Below are positions 1 to 7,901 of a DNA stretch of 27,991 bases, piece by piece. The stretch is taken from contig CALKMY010000058.1 in NCBI GenBank assembly GCA_938091275.1, positions 1 through 27,991 on the forward strand. Reading direction: 5' to 3'. The position numbers and the translations under genes are program-made. The stretch is from Candidatus Nanopelagicales bacterium. Its GTDB lineage: Bacteria > Actinomycetota > Actinomycetes > S36-B12. The notes under the pieces were generated by a model, which saw only the letters and a program-made list of their open reading frames with translations, was not told where the DNA came from and made no database searches. Each line of letters opens with the position of its first letter. Positions within the stretch are counted from its first letter, which is position 1.

Positions 1-3
1 CTG

Positions 4-1242
4 TTGGTGGCGACCACACGCCCCCTGGAGGCACCCGACGATCTCCTGTCCCGACTTCCCGCCGGAGACAACGTCTGCTGGGTTCGTCGAGGGGAAGGCC
101 TTGTCGGTTGGGGCAGCGCTGCGCGCCTGCAGGTTCGCGGAGTAGAGCGCTTCGCCCGGACCCAGCGCTGGTGGACCGAGCTGTGCGACACGATGGCGAT
201 CGATGACTCCGTCAGCCTTCCCGGCACCGGACCGCTGGCCTTCGCATCGTTCTCTTTCGATCCCCACGACCCATCGGAAGTGGTCGTTCCTTCGACGCTC
301 ATCGGCCAGCGGGGAGATCAAGCCTGGGTGACGACTATCCACGCCCCTGGGGTCGAGCCGGAGACCGTGGAATCTGCACGCATCGACTCCACCGCCGGCC
401 GGAGCCACGCCTCCGTGAACTGGCGTGAAGGCTCCCTGACCGCACCGGAGTGGGAGAAATCCGTGGGGCGCGCTGTCGAGCGCATCAACGCTGGAGAACT
501 GGACAAGGTTGTTCTCGCCCGCGATGTCGTCGCCGACATCGACAGCGAACTCGACGTGCGCATCATTCTGGACCACCTCGCCCGTGACTACCCGACGTGC
601 TGGACGTTCAACGTCGCGAACCTCGTCGGTGCGACGCCAGAACTTCTGGTTCGCCGCACCGGCGACCTCGTCACCAGTCGCGTCCTTGCCGGGACGGTGC
701 GCCGCCGAGGAGACACCGAAGAGGACCACAGCCTGGCCCAAGCTCTGCTCGCCAGCGACAAGGACCTCGCCGAGCACTCCTATGCCGTGCGCTCTGTAGC
801 CAAGGCCCTGGCAACGCACTGCACCGACATGGACGTCCCCGAAAATCCCACGGTGCTCGAACTCGCAAACGTTCAGCACTTAGCCACCGACGTCACCGGT
901 CGGCTGGCAGACGATGCGTCGCTGCTCTCCTTGGCAGCCTCGCTGCACCCCACCGCGGCCGTCTGCGGCACACCCACCGAGCGCGCGCTCACCGTCATCA
1001 GCGAACTCGAAGGGATGTCGAGGGACAGGTACGCCGGACCCGTAGGCTGGTTCGACACCCGCGGAGATGGTGAGTTCGGTATCGCGCTGCGCTGCGGACT
1101 CGTGGACTCCAAGGCCAACACGATCCGAGCATTCGCCGGATGCGGAATCGTCGCCGGATCAGACCCCGAACACGAACTCGCCGAATCGCGGGCCAAATTC
1201 ATTCCGATGCGAAGCGCTCTCGAAGCGCGCTCATCGACCTAG
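4..1242 (+). CDS. menF: Isochorismate synthase MenF
   Basis: Converts chorismate to isochorismate, the entry step of menaquinone synthesis, in the cytosol. The C-terminal two-thirds is a clear chorismate-binding domain: ELDKVVLAR with the catalytic-type Lys near residue 168, LAGTVRRRG, HLATDVTGRL, LHPTAAVCGTP, then YAGPVGWFD and a GCGIVAGSDPE motif near residue 379. The reading frame is open to the first base of the window, so the true start could be upstream; the TTG at 4 and GTG at 7 are the first possible starts here and give about 412 residues, a normal length for the actinobacterial family. It converges on menD with an 11-base gap. The menDCB and menEA genes alongside support menaquinone over siderophore (DhbC/EntC) use, although sequence alone does not separate these paralogues. 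Confidence 0.93.
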   Translation: MVATTRPLEAPDDLLSRLPAGDNVCWVRRGEGLVGWGSAARLQVRGVERFARTQRWWTELCDTMAIDDSVSLPGTGPLAFASFSFDPHDPSEVVVPSTLIGQRGDQAWVTTIHAPGVEPETVESARIDSTAGRSHASVNWREGSLTAPEWEKSVGRAVERINAGELDKVVLARDVVADIDSELDVRIILDHLARDYPTCWTFNVANLVGATPELLVRRTGDLVTSRVLAGTVRRRGDTEEDHSLAQALLASDKDLAEHSYAVRSVAKALATHCTDMDVPENPTVLELANVQHLATDVTGRLADDASLLSLAASLHPTAAVCGTPTERALTVISELEGMSRDRYAGPVGWFDTRGDGEFGIALRCGLVDSKANTIRAFAGCGIVAGSDPEHELAESRAKFIPMRSALEARSST

Positions 1243-1253
1243 GCGGCGACGAA

Positions 1254-2993
1254 CTAGACGTCGATCGCCTGGCGAACCGCGTCGCGCACGCTCGTGAGCA
1301 ACTCCGCCTCGACACCGCGATCGCACGTGCGCACAACAATCACATGCACGCCGTCGGAGAGTCGAGCGGCAACGGCCGTCGCGAGTTCGTCGGCATCGTT
1401 CACTTCACACACTGACGCACCGAAGCTCGTCGCCAGAGACGCGATCTGCACCCCCATCGGAACTCCGAATACTCGTTCGAAATACCGCGAGTAAGCGGGC
1501 TCGCCCTGCTCCAGAGTGGAGAAGATCCCTGCTCCGTTATTGTCCGCAACTACGATGACTAGATCGGGACGCTGCTCGTTGGCCGGGACGGCGAGGGCGT
1601 TGGAGTCGTACCAAAAGGTTTCATCGCCGATCAGTGCCACGCTCGGTCCACCCCCGAGTGACTGAAAGCCCAGCGCGGCACCCCAGGCGGTGGAGACACA
1701 CCCGTCGATGCCCGACGTTCCTCGGTTGCCGAGAACTTCGACCTCTGTCAGGGAGCGACCGGCGAAACTCCCCACGTGACGGACCACTGAAGAAGACCCG
1801 AGGAAGAACTGCGAGCCCTCGCCCAGACAGGCGGCCACCGTGCGCGCAACTTCCATGCCGGACATCGACGAATGGCGCGACCCCAACACTGTTTCCACCG
1901 CTGCCGCCGCCATCAGGTCTGCGCGCTCCCACGCTGCCCACCATTGCGGATCGGTATCCGCCTCCGATGGCGGCAGCGGGACCGCCGCAAGGACGAGATC
2001 CGCGGTGCGGGTGGGGTCGCTCCACGACGATCGAGAGTCGACAGCGACATGCATGCCGGCTTGTGCGATCACGCTCGCGACCGATCGGTAGAGCCCCACA
2101 CGCCCCACCGTCACGACGATGTCGGGAACATGACGCTGAACGAACATCGGGTCGTCGCACACCAACGGTCCGTGCGCGAGACTGAGATTGGCGCCATTGG
2201 ATCGACCCGATGGTTCGGAGACGACCGGCCATCCCAACGCGTCCGACAACTCGTCGACTAAATCCACGGCGTCGTCGTCATCGTGGTCGCCCACCACGAT
2301 CAAACCTCGAGCAGGAACAACGGCCGTTTCATCCAAAAGGGCTAAGACTTCGTCGACTTGGATGCTCATCCCGGCGACGAGGCGAGCATCCGCAGTCCAT
2401 GGCCGCCCACCCGGCCGACCAGCCAACTCCGGCGGCAGTTCTTTCGTGACGCTCTCATCCACCAGCGGCTCATCGAACGCTGCGTTGATGTGCACCGGAC
2501 CGGGGTCGATGGAATCTGTCGCGACCGCCACGCAGCGGGCGACGGTGGAGCGCCAGTACTGCGGTCGGAGATCTCGAGCTGCTTCCATATCGACGGCGAG
2601 CCTGGTGAACGAGCCGAAAATCCCACTCTGTGTGATGACCTGATTGGCGCCGACGTTCCGAAGTCGATCGGGGCGATCTGCTGTGAGCACCACGAGCGGA
2701 ATTCGCGACTCGTGCGCCTCCACCACAGCGGGAAGAAGATTCGCCACCGAGGATCCAGATGTCGTCACAACCGCAGCCGGAACACCCGTCGTCTTCCCGA
2801 GACCGAGTGCCACAAATCCGGCGACCCGCTCGTCGACGCGAACGTGAAGACGGATGTCTCCCCGGTCTTCCGCGGACGCGAGGGCGAGCGCAAGGGGGGC
2901 TGATCGGGATCCCACGCCCATCACGACGTCTGTCACCCCGCAGACGATGAGCTCATCCACCATCACCAATGCCTGGGCGACCGAGGGTGCCAT
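1254..2993 (-). CDS. menD: SEPHCHC synthase MenD (thiamine-diphosphate enzyme)
   Basis: Condenses isochorismate with 2-oxoglutarate to form SEPHCHC using thiamine diphosphate. I chose the ATG at 2993 (579 residues) because MAPSVAQALVMVDEL then lines up with the usual MenD N-terminus; an in-frame GTG at 3005 would add four residues. A GGGGAG stretch lies upstream. From this start the ThDP-activating Glu is residue 55 (VDERVAGFVALGLGK), followed by TSGSSVANLLPAV and GANQVITQSG. The C-terminal ThDP/Mg domain has GNRGTSGIDG and GDETFWYDSNAL...NNGAGIF. The usual PGSR-N-APL reads VGSRSAPL, and GDLTFLHD reads GDETFWYD; both are mild departures. It follows menC after about 17 bases, so menB-menC-menD form one operon transcribed leftwards. 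Confidence 0.95.
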   Translation of the reverse strand: MAPSVAQALVMVDELIVCGVTDVVMGVGSRSAPLALALASAEDRGDIRLHVRVDERVAGFVALGLGKTTGVPAAVVTTSGSSVANLLPAVVEAHESRIPLVVLTADRPDRLRNVGANQVITQSGIFGSFTRLAVDMEAARDLRPQYWRSTVARCVAVATDSIDPGPVHINAAFDEPLVDESVTKELPPELAGRPGGRPWTADARLVAGMSIQVDEVLALLDETAVVPARGLIVVGDHDDDDAVDLVDELSDALGWPVVSEPSGRSNGANLSLAHGPLVCDDPMFVQRHVPDIVVTVGRVGLYRSVASVIAQAGMHVAVDSRSSWSDPTRTADLVLAAVPLPPSEADTDPQWWAAWERADLMAAAAVETVLGSRHSSMSGMEVARTVAACLGEGSQFFLGSSSVVRHVGSFAGRSLTEVEVLGNRGTSGIDGCVSTAWGAALGFQSLGGGPSVALIGDETFWYDSNALAVPANEQRPDLVIVVADNNGAGIFSTLEQGEPAYSRYFERVFGVPMGVQIASLATSFGASVCEVNDADELATAVAARLSDGVHVIVVRTCDRGVEAELLTSVRDAVRQAIDV

Positions 2994-3009
2994 CGCAGAA
3001 TCCACTCCC

Positions 3010-4068
3010 CTAGCCTTCCATCTGCTGGTGTGGTGTTACATCGCCCGGCGCCTGGTCAACCAGGTATCGATAAGCGTCGACCAATCGGCGCTGCCACCAC
3101 CGCCGACGACTGTCCGGCACTGCCTGATTCGCTCGCATGAGGAGATCCACGTCGGGGGCGACCCGTTCAACGCGGATGCCACCGGCGGTCGGCACGAGCC
3201 CGGGTTTCACCAGATCTCGCTCAAAAAGTGTGCCGGTTCCCAGTCCGCTCGCCAGGGGAAGCTCGGGCAGACTCGCAGCGGTGGCCACGCAACTCGCCAG
3301 CCCGATCGACGAGTCCAACGAGCCACCGATGACGACAGGTACACCGATAGCCTCCGCGACTCGGCCGGTGGCCATGGCGCCACCGAGAGTCATCGGCTTG
3401 CAGATCGCGTAATCGGCGATGCCCTGCAGGCGAACGGTTGTTGGATCATCCGCGAGCCGGATGCCCTCATCGACAGCGACCGGGATATCGATCTCCGCGC
3501 GCAACCGAGCGACGTCTTCCAGATCACGACAGGGTTGTTCCACGTACTCGATTCCATATCGCCCCAACCGCCGAAGAGACGTCCGCGCCTGGTCCAGGCT
3601 CCACATGCCGTTCACGTCCAGACGAATGCGGCCGTCGACCCCCGTGGAGTCGAGGGCGTCGCGGACGGCAACAACGCGCGCTTCATCGTCTGTGAGGGAT
3701 GTTCCGATCTTCACCTTGATGGTTCGACACCCGTTTTCCACGATCGCGGCGCGCGCCAACGCGCCCGCGGCAGGCGACTCGACCGCGGGGATGATCGCAT
3801 TGACATCCACCGACGATCGATGCGCTGCGGGGAATACACCCCACGACGCTTCCAGCGCAGCCGCCAACCAACGCGCGCTGCGAGCGATGTCGTAATCGTC
3901 GAACGGCGCGAACTCACCCCAACCCGACGGGCCCTTGATGAGCACGCCCTCGCGGGACGTCAGCCCACGAAACGGAACCCGCAACGGTAGGGAGAAGGAC
4001 ACCGAGTCGGAGACCAACTCTTCTAGAGACGACGGGCCGAGGGTCTGCACAGTCGTCGTCGCATTCAC
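3010..4068 (-). CDS. menC: o-Succinylbenzoate synthase MenC
   Basis: Dehydrates SHCHC to o-succinylbenzoate, the aromatising step of the pathway. It belongs to the enolase superfamily (muconate-lactonizing subgroup), and the catalytic set is visible: KVK at 118-120, DVN at 151-153, Glu177 (EYVEQPC), Asp200 (AVDEG) and Lys224 (AICKPMTLGG). The three acidic residues bind Mg2+, and the lysines are the acid/base pair. The 352-residue length is usual for the actinobacterial form. Its GTG start overlaps the menB stop by four bases (GTGA), indicating translational coupling; no good Shine-Dalgarno sequence precedes it. Confidence 0.93.
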   Translation of the reverse strand: MNATTTVQTLGPSSLEELVSDSVSFSLPLRVPFRGLTSREGVLIKGPSGWGEFAPFDDYDIARSARWLAAALEASWGVFPAAHRSSVDVNAIIPAVESPAAGALARAAIVENGCRTIKVKIGTSLTDDEARVVAVRDALDSTGVDGRIRLDVNGMWSLDQARTSLRRLGRYGIEYVEQPCRDLEDVARLRAEIDIPVAVDEGIRLADDPTTVRLQGIADYAICKPMTLGGAMATGRVAEAIGVPVVIGGSLDSSIGLASCVATAASLPELPLASGLGTGTLFERDLVKPGLVPTAGGIRVERVAPDVDLLMRANQAVPDSRRRWWQRRLVDAYRYLVDQAPGDVTPHQQMEG

Positions 4069-4997
4069 GGACGGCGCGGAAACTGATCGAAGTCCGGACG
4101 CCGCTTATCTTTGTACGCGTCTCGTCCTTCTTGCGCTTCTTCGGTCATGTAGAACAACAGCGTCGCATCGCCGGCGAGTTGTTGGACGCCGGCAAGACCG
4201 TCGTCGACGGCGTTGTGCGAGGCCTTCAACATGCGCAGCGCGAGAGGGGACATCGCGAGCATGTCGCTCGCCCAGCGAACCGTCTCGATCTCCAAGTCTT
4301 CGATCGGAACAACCGCATTCACCAAGCCCCAGTCGAAGGCTTGCTCAGCTCCGTATTGGCGGCACGTGTACCACACCTCGCGCGACCTCTTCTGTCCAAT
4401 CGTGCGCGCGAGCAACCCGGAACCGTAACCGCCGTCGAAGGACCCCACTTTCGGTCCGGTCTGACCGAACCGGGCATTGTCCGCAGCGATGCTGAGGTCG
4501 CTGACGACATGCAGAACATGACCGCCGCCGATCGCGTAACCGGCCACCATGGCGATCACAGGCTTCGGGGTGCGACGTATTTGAATTTGCAGGTCGAGCA
4601 CATTAAGCCGACCTATCCCCTTCTCCGCGACGTCGTCATCACCGATGTAACCATCGTCGCCACGGATGATCTGGTCACCACCAGAACAGAAGGCAAGATC
4701 TCCCTGACCCGTCAACACGATCACACCGACCCGATCATCGTCCCGTGCACGATTCATCGCATCGGACAGCTCGAACAATGTCTGGGGTCGAAATGCATTC
4801 CGCTTGTGGGGTCGGTCGATGGTGATCTTCGCGATCCCTGCACTGTCGCCGGAGGAGACTTCGTAGCGAATGTCCGTATACGAGCCCACCGACTTCCACG
4901 ATGCTCCCGGTCGTACGGAGCTGTGGGCGGGGTCGTTCCACACCGGAGAATCCTCGGGAGCGACCGGGGGAAGTAGGTAGCGCGTGCGGGTATCCAT
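4065..4997 (-). CDS. menB: 1,4-Dihydroxy-2-naphthoyl-CoA synthase MenB
   Basis: Crotonase-family enzyme closing the second ring: o-succinylbenzoyl-CoA to DHNA-CoA. The motifs are diagnostic: FCSGGDQ (oxyanion region, residues 103-109), AGYAIGGGH (152-160), QTGPKVGSFDGGYG (179-192, including the Gly that marks bicarbonate-dependent type I MenB) and the C-terminal AYKDKRRPDF. I chose ATG 4997 (310 residues, MDTRTRYLLPP); a longer open frame to 5066 would run into menE. A TAGCGT hexamer at -13 to -8 suggests a leaderless or nearly leaderless mRNA, although GGAG also lies just before the ATG. First gene of the menBCD operon, divergent from menE with 37 bases between start codons. Confidence 0.96.
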   Translation of the reverse strand: MDTRTRYLLPPVAPEDSPVWNDPAHSSVRPGASWKSVGSYTDIRYEVSSGDSAGIAKITIDRPHKRNAFRPQTLFELSDAMNRARDDDRVGVIVLTGQGDLAFCSGGDQIIRGDDGYIGDDDVAEKGIGRLNVLDLQIQIRRTPKPVIAMVAGYAIGGGHVLHVVSDLSIAADNARFGQTGPKVGSFDGGYGSGLLARTIGQKRSREVWYTCRQYGAEQAFDWGLVNAVVPIEDLEIETVRWASDMLAMSPLALRMLKASHNAVDDGLAGVQQLAGDATLLFYMTEEAQEGRDAYKDKRRPDFDQFPRRP

Positions 4998-5034
4998 GCT
5001 CTCCACGCTACCGGCAGCACCTACGCTCGGCACG
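4998..5034. promoter_or_regulatory. Compact divergent promoter region for menB and menE
   Basis: Only 37 bases separate the two start codons. On the minus strand TAGCGT (5005-5010) sits at -13 to -8 before the menB ATG; on the plus strand TACGCT (5022-5027) sits at -13 to -8 before the menE ATG. Both fit the actinobacterial -10 pattern TANNNT, at the spacing expected if transcription begins at or beside the start codon. No convincing -35 boxes were seen. Each promoter's upstream part would lie inside the other gene. Confidence 0.5.
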
Positions 5035-6267
5035 ATGTCGATTCCCGATCGCTCCCGGCCCCTCAAACTCGTCGAGGTGCCGCCCGGTCCTGCGGCGATC
5101 GAGGCACTGTGGGGTCCGCTCGATGCCGCTCTGGCTCACGATGCACCGATCGCCCCCATCCCGCGCGAGTCCGCATCACTGCCCGCGCCCCTCGTTCGCG
5201 CCCTCCGCGATGCCGTTCGTCCCGAAGAACCGGTACCCCACGACACGGCGGTCGTCATCAGCACCTCCGGGTCAACCGGCCACCCCCGGGGCGTCATGCT
5301 CGGCGCGCACGCACTCACCGCCGCCACCGCCCAGGTGCACTCACGCGTGGAAGGCGAGCCGATCTGGGTTCTCGCACTGCCACCCACGTCCATCGGCGGC
5401 CTGAACGTGATGATTCGAGCCCACAACACCGGAATCCGCCCGATCGCCGTGCGAAGTATCGGTGGCGCCGAACCCTTCACCGACCATGCATTCGCCACGG
5501 CCGTGCGTGAGGCAACAGCTACGGGGCGTCCCATTGCGGTCTCGTTGGTTCCGTCGCAAGTGACGCGACTGCTCGCCAGCGCTGCGGGGCAGGAGTCTTT
5601 GCGCCAGTGCTCCCTCACGCTGGTCGGGGGCGGGCCCGTCGATCCACAACTGCCGAGTCATTGCCAGGATGCGGGAATCACCCTGACGACGACGTACGGG
5701 ATGACCGAAACCAGCGGCGGCTGCGTCTTCGATGGTCGCCCCCTCGACGGTGTCGAAGTGCGCATTGACGACGCCGATAGCCGCGTCTGCGTCTCGGGAC
5801 CGATGTTGGCGCAGGGGTATCGAGACGGCGACAACCGCGCATTCGATGGCCACTGGCTTCGAACGAACGACCGCGGCACATGGAAAGACGGGCTTGTGAG
5901 TATCGACGGTCGGCTCGACGACATTGTGAGCCTTCACGGCGTCAATGTGGATCTGGCGGCAGTCCAGGAAAGAGTCGATCAGCATCCGCGGATCGAAGCG
6001 TCGCTAATCGTTCCGACATTCGGCCAATCAAGCGATGCGGACACAACAGATGAGCCCCGTATCGCGATGATCTACGTCGGAGGGCCCGTCGACCACGAGG
6101 AGCTTCGAGCCTGGATCTCACCGACTCTCGGAGCTATCGCCTGCCCCACTGTCATCCGCCGGGTGGACACCTTGACGCGAACGTTGACCGGCAAGGTCGA
6201 TCGACAAGCCACCGCGGCATCCGCCGGCCTGGGGATCGGGACATCGCGGAAAGAAGGCGCCGCGTGA
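5035..6267 (+). CDS. menE: o-Succinylbenzoate--CoA ligase MenE
   Basis: Adenylates o-succinylbenzoate and transfers it to CoA, supplying MenB. It has the ANL-superfamily signature: the P-loop STSGSTGHPRGV at 76-87, then TLVGGGPVD, the A5 motif TTYGMTETSGG, the hinge region GRLDDIVSLHGVNV and the A10 lysine in LTGKVDRQ (Lys387). At 410 residues it is short for the superfamily but typical of actinobacterial MenE. I took ATG 5035 over upstream GTG/ATG codons at 4984/4996, which would run through the menB start region; TACGCT eight bases before the ATG supports a leaderless start. The stop overlaps the menA GTG by four bases, so menE-menA is a unit. Confidence 0.94.
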   Translation: MSIPDRSRPLKLVEVPPGPAAIEALWGPLDAALAHDAPIAPIPRESASLPAPLVRALRDAVRPEEPVPHDTAVVISTSGSTGHPRGVMLGAHALTAATAQVHSRVEGEPIWVLALPPTSIGGLNVMIRAHNTGIRPIAVRSIGGAEPFTDHAFATAVREATATGRPIAVSLVPSQVTRLLASAAGQESLRQCSLTLVGGGPVDPQLPSHCQDAGITLTTTYGMTETSGGCVFDGRPLDGVEVRIDDADSRVCVSGPMLAQGYRDGDNRAFDGHWLRTNDRGTWKDGLVSIDGRLDDIVSLHGVNVDLAAVQERVDQHPRIEASLIVPTFGQSSDADTTDEPRIAMIYVGGPVDHEELRAWISPTLGAIACPTVIRRVDTLTRTLTGKVDRQATAASAGLGIGTSRKEGAA

Positions 6268-7151
6268 CAACGTCTGCGCAATGGTGGGCGGGGGCGCGGC
6301 CTCGCACCCTCCCGGCCGCTGTCGCCCCCGTCGTCATCGGTACGGCTCTCGCCGGGGCCGACTGGATTCCCGCTCGCGCATTTCTCGCCTTGATCGTGGC
6401 GCTCGCACTGCAAATCGGCGTGAACTACGCGAATGATTACAGCGACGGCATCCGCGGGACGGACGCCGATCGCGTGGGCCCTCTTCGGTTGGTTGGTCAG
6501 GGAATTGCCGCACCCCGCGCCGTCCGAAACGCGGCCTTCGCAAGTTTCCTCATCGCCGCGCTTGCCGGACTTCTGCTCATCGCCCTTTCAGGATTCTGGT
6601 GGCTCCTCATCGTCGGCGCGGCGTCGATCGGCGCGGCCTGGTTCTACACCGGGGGAACACGACCCTACGGATACGCCGGTTGGGGTGAGGTCTTCGTCCT
6701 CGTCTTCTTCGGCCTGGTTCCGGTCCTGGGAACGCTCTATGTCCAAACGGGAACAGTGACCGCAGCAGCGATCGCGGCCAGCGTGGGCATCGGCGCGCTC
6801 ACATCCGCTATTCTCGTCACCAACAATCTCCGGGACATCCCCACCGATCGATCTTCCGGGAAGTTGACGCTCGCGGTTCGGCTCGGGGAAACGAAAACCA
6901 GACGCCTGTACGTCGCACTCATCGTGATCGCCTTCATCGCGGTCGTCATGGTGGCGCTGGTGAACTCCGGCGATGCGCTATGGCCACTACTGGGGCTGGC
7001 CGCACTCCCCTGGGCTGTCCCCCCGCTACGTGTGGTCACCTCGGGAGCCGTCGGACCCGGGCTCGTCGCCGCTCTCATCGGTACCGGCCGACTCGTCATC
7101 GCCTACTCTGTCGCGCTCTCCACCGGATTGGTCCTGCCCCTGTTCATCTGA
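6264..7151 (+). CDS. menA: 1,4-Dihydroxy-2-naphthoate polyprenyltransferase MenA
   Basis: Integral membrane UbiA-family enzyme that attaches the polyprenyl tail to DHNA, giving demethylmenaquinone. The first Asp-rich motif NYANDYSDGIRGTD (54-67) and the second, NNLRDIPTDRSSGK (187-200), bind the prenyl diphosphate through Mg2+; about eight hydrophobic helices are visible. It starts at GTG 6264, overlapping the menE stop (GTGA), and is 295 residues, a normal length. Its last 126 bases are antisense to the DUF4229 gene, which encodes a real-looking acidic tail there. The following methyltransferase (menG) is not in the window. Confidence 0.94.
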   Translation: MTTSAQWWAGARPRTLPAAVAPVVIGTALAGADWIPARAFLALIVALALQIGVNYANDYSDGIRGTDADRVGPLRLVGQGIAAPRAVRNAAFASFLIAALAGLLLIALSGFWWLLIVGAASIGAAWFYTGGTRPYGYAGWGEVFVLVFFGLVPVLGTLYVQTGTVTAAAIAASVGIGALTSAILVTNNLRDIPTDRSSGKLTLAVRLGETKTRRLYVALIVIAFIAVVMVALVNSGDALWPLLGLAALPWAVPPLRVVTSGAVGPGLVAALIGTGRLVIAYSVALSTGLVLPLFI

Positions 7152-7454
7152 GTCATCCTCGGCTCGTGACGCGGCATCTATGCGGGCGTTTATCCCCCCA
7201 AAGAATCGACCCACCACCTCACCCATCGCCGAGCGCTGTCGATTCAAAGCGAAAGCACTGATGACTCCGGACAAGACGATGGCCACGACCAACGCCCACA
7301 ACCCCTGAAGCGGGGTGATGATCTGCAACACCAGCCATACGCCGAGAAATAAGCCGATTCGCAGCGCGGTGAAGACGATCACAGTGACGATGCCCGAGCG
7401 GTGGGGCCCGTCTCGCTGGTTATCCCACTCATTATCCGACTGGCGGTCGCTCAC
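7026..7454 (-). CDS. DUF4229-type small membrane protein
   Basis: 142 residues: a polar N-terminus, two transmembrane helices (about residues 21-46 and 50-70) and a basic turn (NRQRSAMGEVV), then a very acidic Asp/Glu/Ser/Gly tail of about 45 residues. It resembles actinobacterial DUF4229 proteins, whose function is unknown and which often sit beside menA. The start is GTG 7454; TACGGT lies exactly at -12 to -7, so the mRNA is probably leaderless, and this fixes the start. The 3' third is antisense to the end of menA. The acidic tail could end earlier in relatives; its compositional bias is partly imposed by the menA codons opposite. Confidence 0.75.
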   Translation of the reverse strand: MSDRQSDNEWDNQRDGPHRSGIVTVIVFTALRIGLFLGVWLVLQIITPLQGLWALVVAIVLSGVISAFALNRQRSAMGEVVGRFFGGINARIDAASRAEDDSDEQGQDQSGGERDRVGDDESAGTDESGDEPGSDGSRGDHT

Positions 7455-7460
7455 GCTTCC

Positions 7461-7466
7461 ACCGTA
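7461..7466 (-). promoter_or_regulatory. -10 hexamer for a leaderless DUF4229 mRNA
   Basis: TACGGT reads leftwards at -12 to -7 from the GTG at 7454 and fits TANNNT. A transcript started seven bases downstream would begin on the start codon. No clear -35 box was seen. Confidence 0.5.
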
Positions 7467-7550
7467 CTCACCCTCAAGTTATCCAAGGGTCGCGTCGTCG
7501 GTGCGACGATCGGTGGTGGTCGAAGAGAGATCGCGACCCATCACGGTTAC

Positions 7551-7556
7551 CATTAT
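7551..7556 (+). promoter_or_regulatory. -10 hexamer for a leaderless PLDc_N-protein mRNA
   Basis: CATTAT occupies -12 to -7 relative to the ATG at 7563; TACCAT three bases upstream is an alternative. There is no Shine-Dalgarno sequence before this ATG. The 108-base gap 7455-7562 between the divergent genes otherwise holds only a weak CGTCG/CGACG dyad. Confidence 0.45.
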
Positions 7557-7562
7557 TGGATC

Positions 7563-7868
7563 ATGCTTCGAGTCATCCTCGTCCTGCTCGCCGTGGCGCT
7601 CTACGTCTACTTCATCATAGATGTGGCACGCACGCCGAAGGGCCAAGCACGCTCACTTCCGAAATGGCTATGGATGCTCCTGGTCATCGTTTTGCCGCTC
7701 GTCGGCGGGGTGCTGTGGTTGATACTCGGTCGTGCCTGGCCCGAGGGAGGGGGCTGGTGGCGACGAAGCGGCCCTGTGGCGCCCGATGATGATCCGCGCT
7801 TCCTTCGCAAGCTGGACGATGACGTGTGGAGCAAGAAGATGAAGCGCCGCCGGGGCGAGCCGACCTAA
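7563..7868 (+). CDS. PLDc_N-domain small membrane protein
   Basis: 101 residues. Helix 1 (about 2-19, VILVLLAVALYVYFIID), a short loop with ARTPKGQARSLPKWLW, and helix 2 (about 36-57, ending GGVLWLILGR) form the phospholipase-D-nuclease N-terminal domain found at the front of cardiolipin synthases. The catalytic HKD part is missing, as in the stand-alone actinobacterial versions next to menA and ccsB. The C-terminus is charged (RFLRKLDDD, KKMKRRR). The ATG at 7563 was chosen because the domain begins there and a -10 hexamer precedes it. Role unknown; a membrane-anchored regulatory or assembly function is only a guess. Confidence 0.82.
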   Translation: MLRVILVLLAVALYVYFIIDVARTPKGQARSLPKWLWMLLVIVLPLVGGVLWLILGRAWPEGGGWWRRSGPVAPDDDPRFLRKLDDDVWSKKMKRRRGEPT

Positions 7869-7901
7869 ACGCGCGCGGCACTGTGTCGACGAACCGAATG
7901 C

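Noticed and set aside
1247..1263. CGACG/CGTCG dyad between the menF and menD stop codons as a bidirectional terminator
   Set aside because: Only a five-base-pair stem with a seven-base loop and no T-run on either strand, partly inside the menD coding region.
2854..3990. Long plus-strand open frame (378 codons) opposite menD and menC
   Set aside because: It is antisense to a MenC with full catalytic motifs; its translation is Arg/His/Asp-rich without any domain, typical of shadow frames in GC-rich DNA.
4131..4976. Plus-strand open frame (281 codons) opposite menB
   Set aside because: Shadow of a well-conserved MenB; no recognisable motifs.
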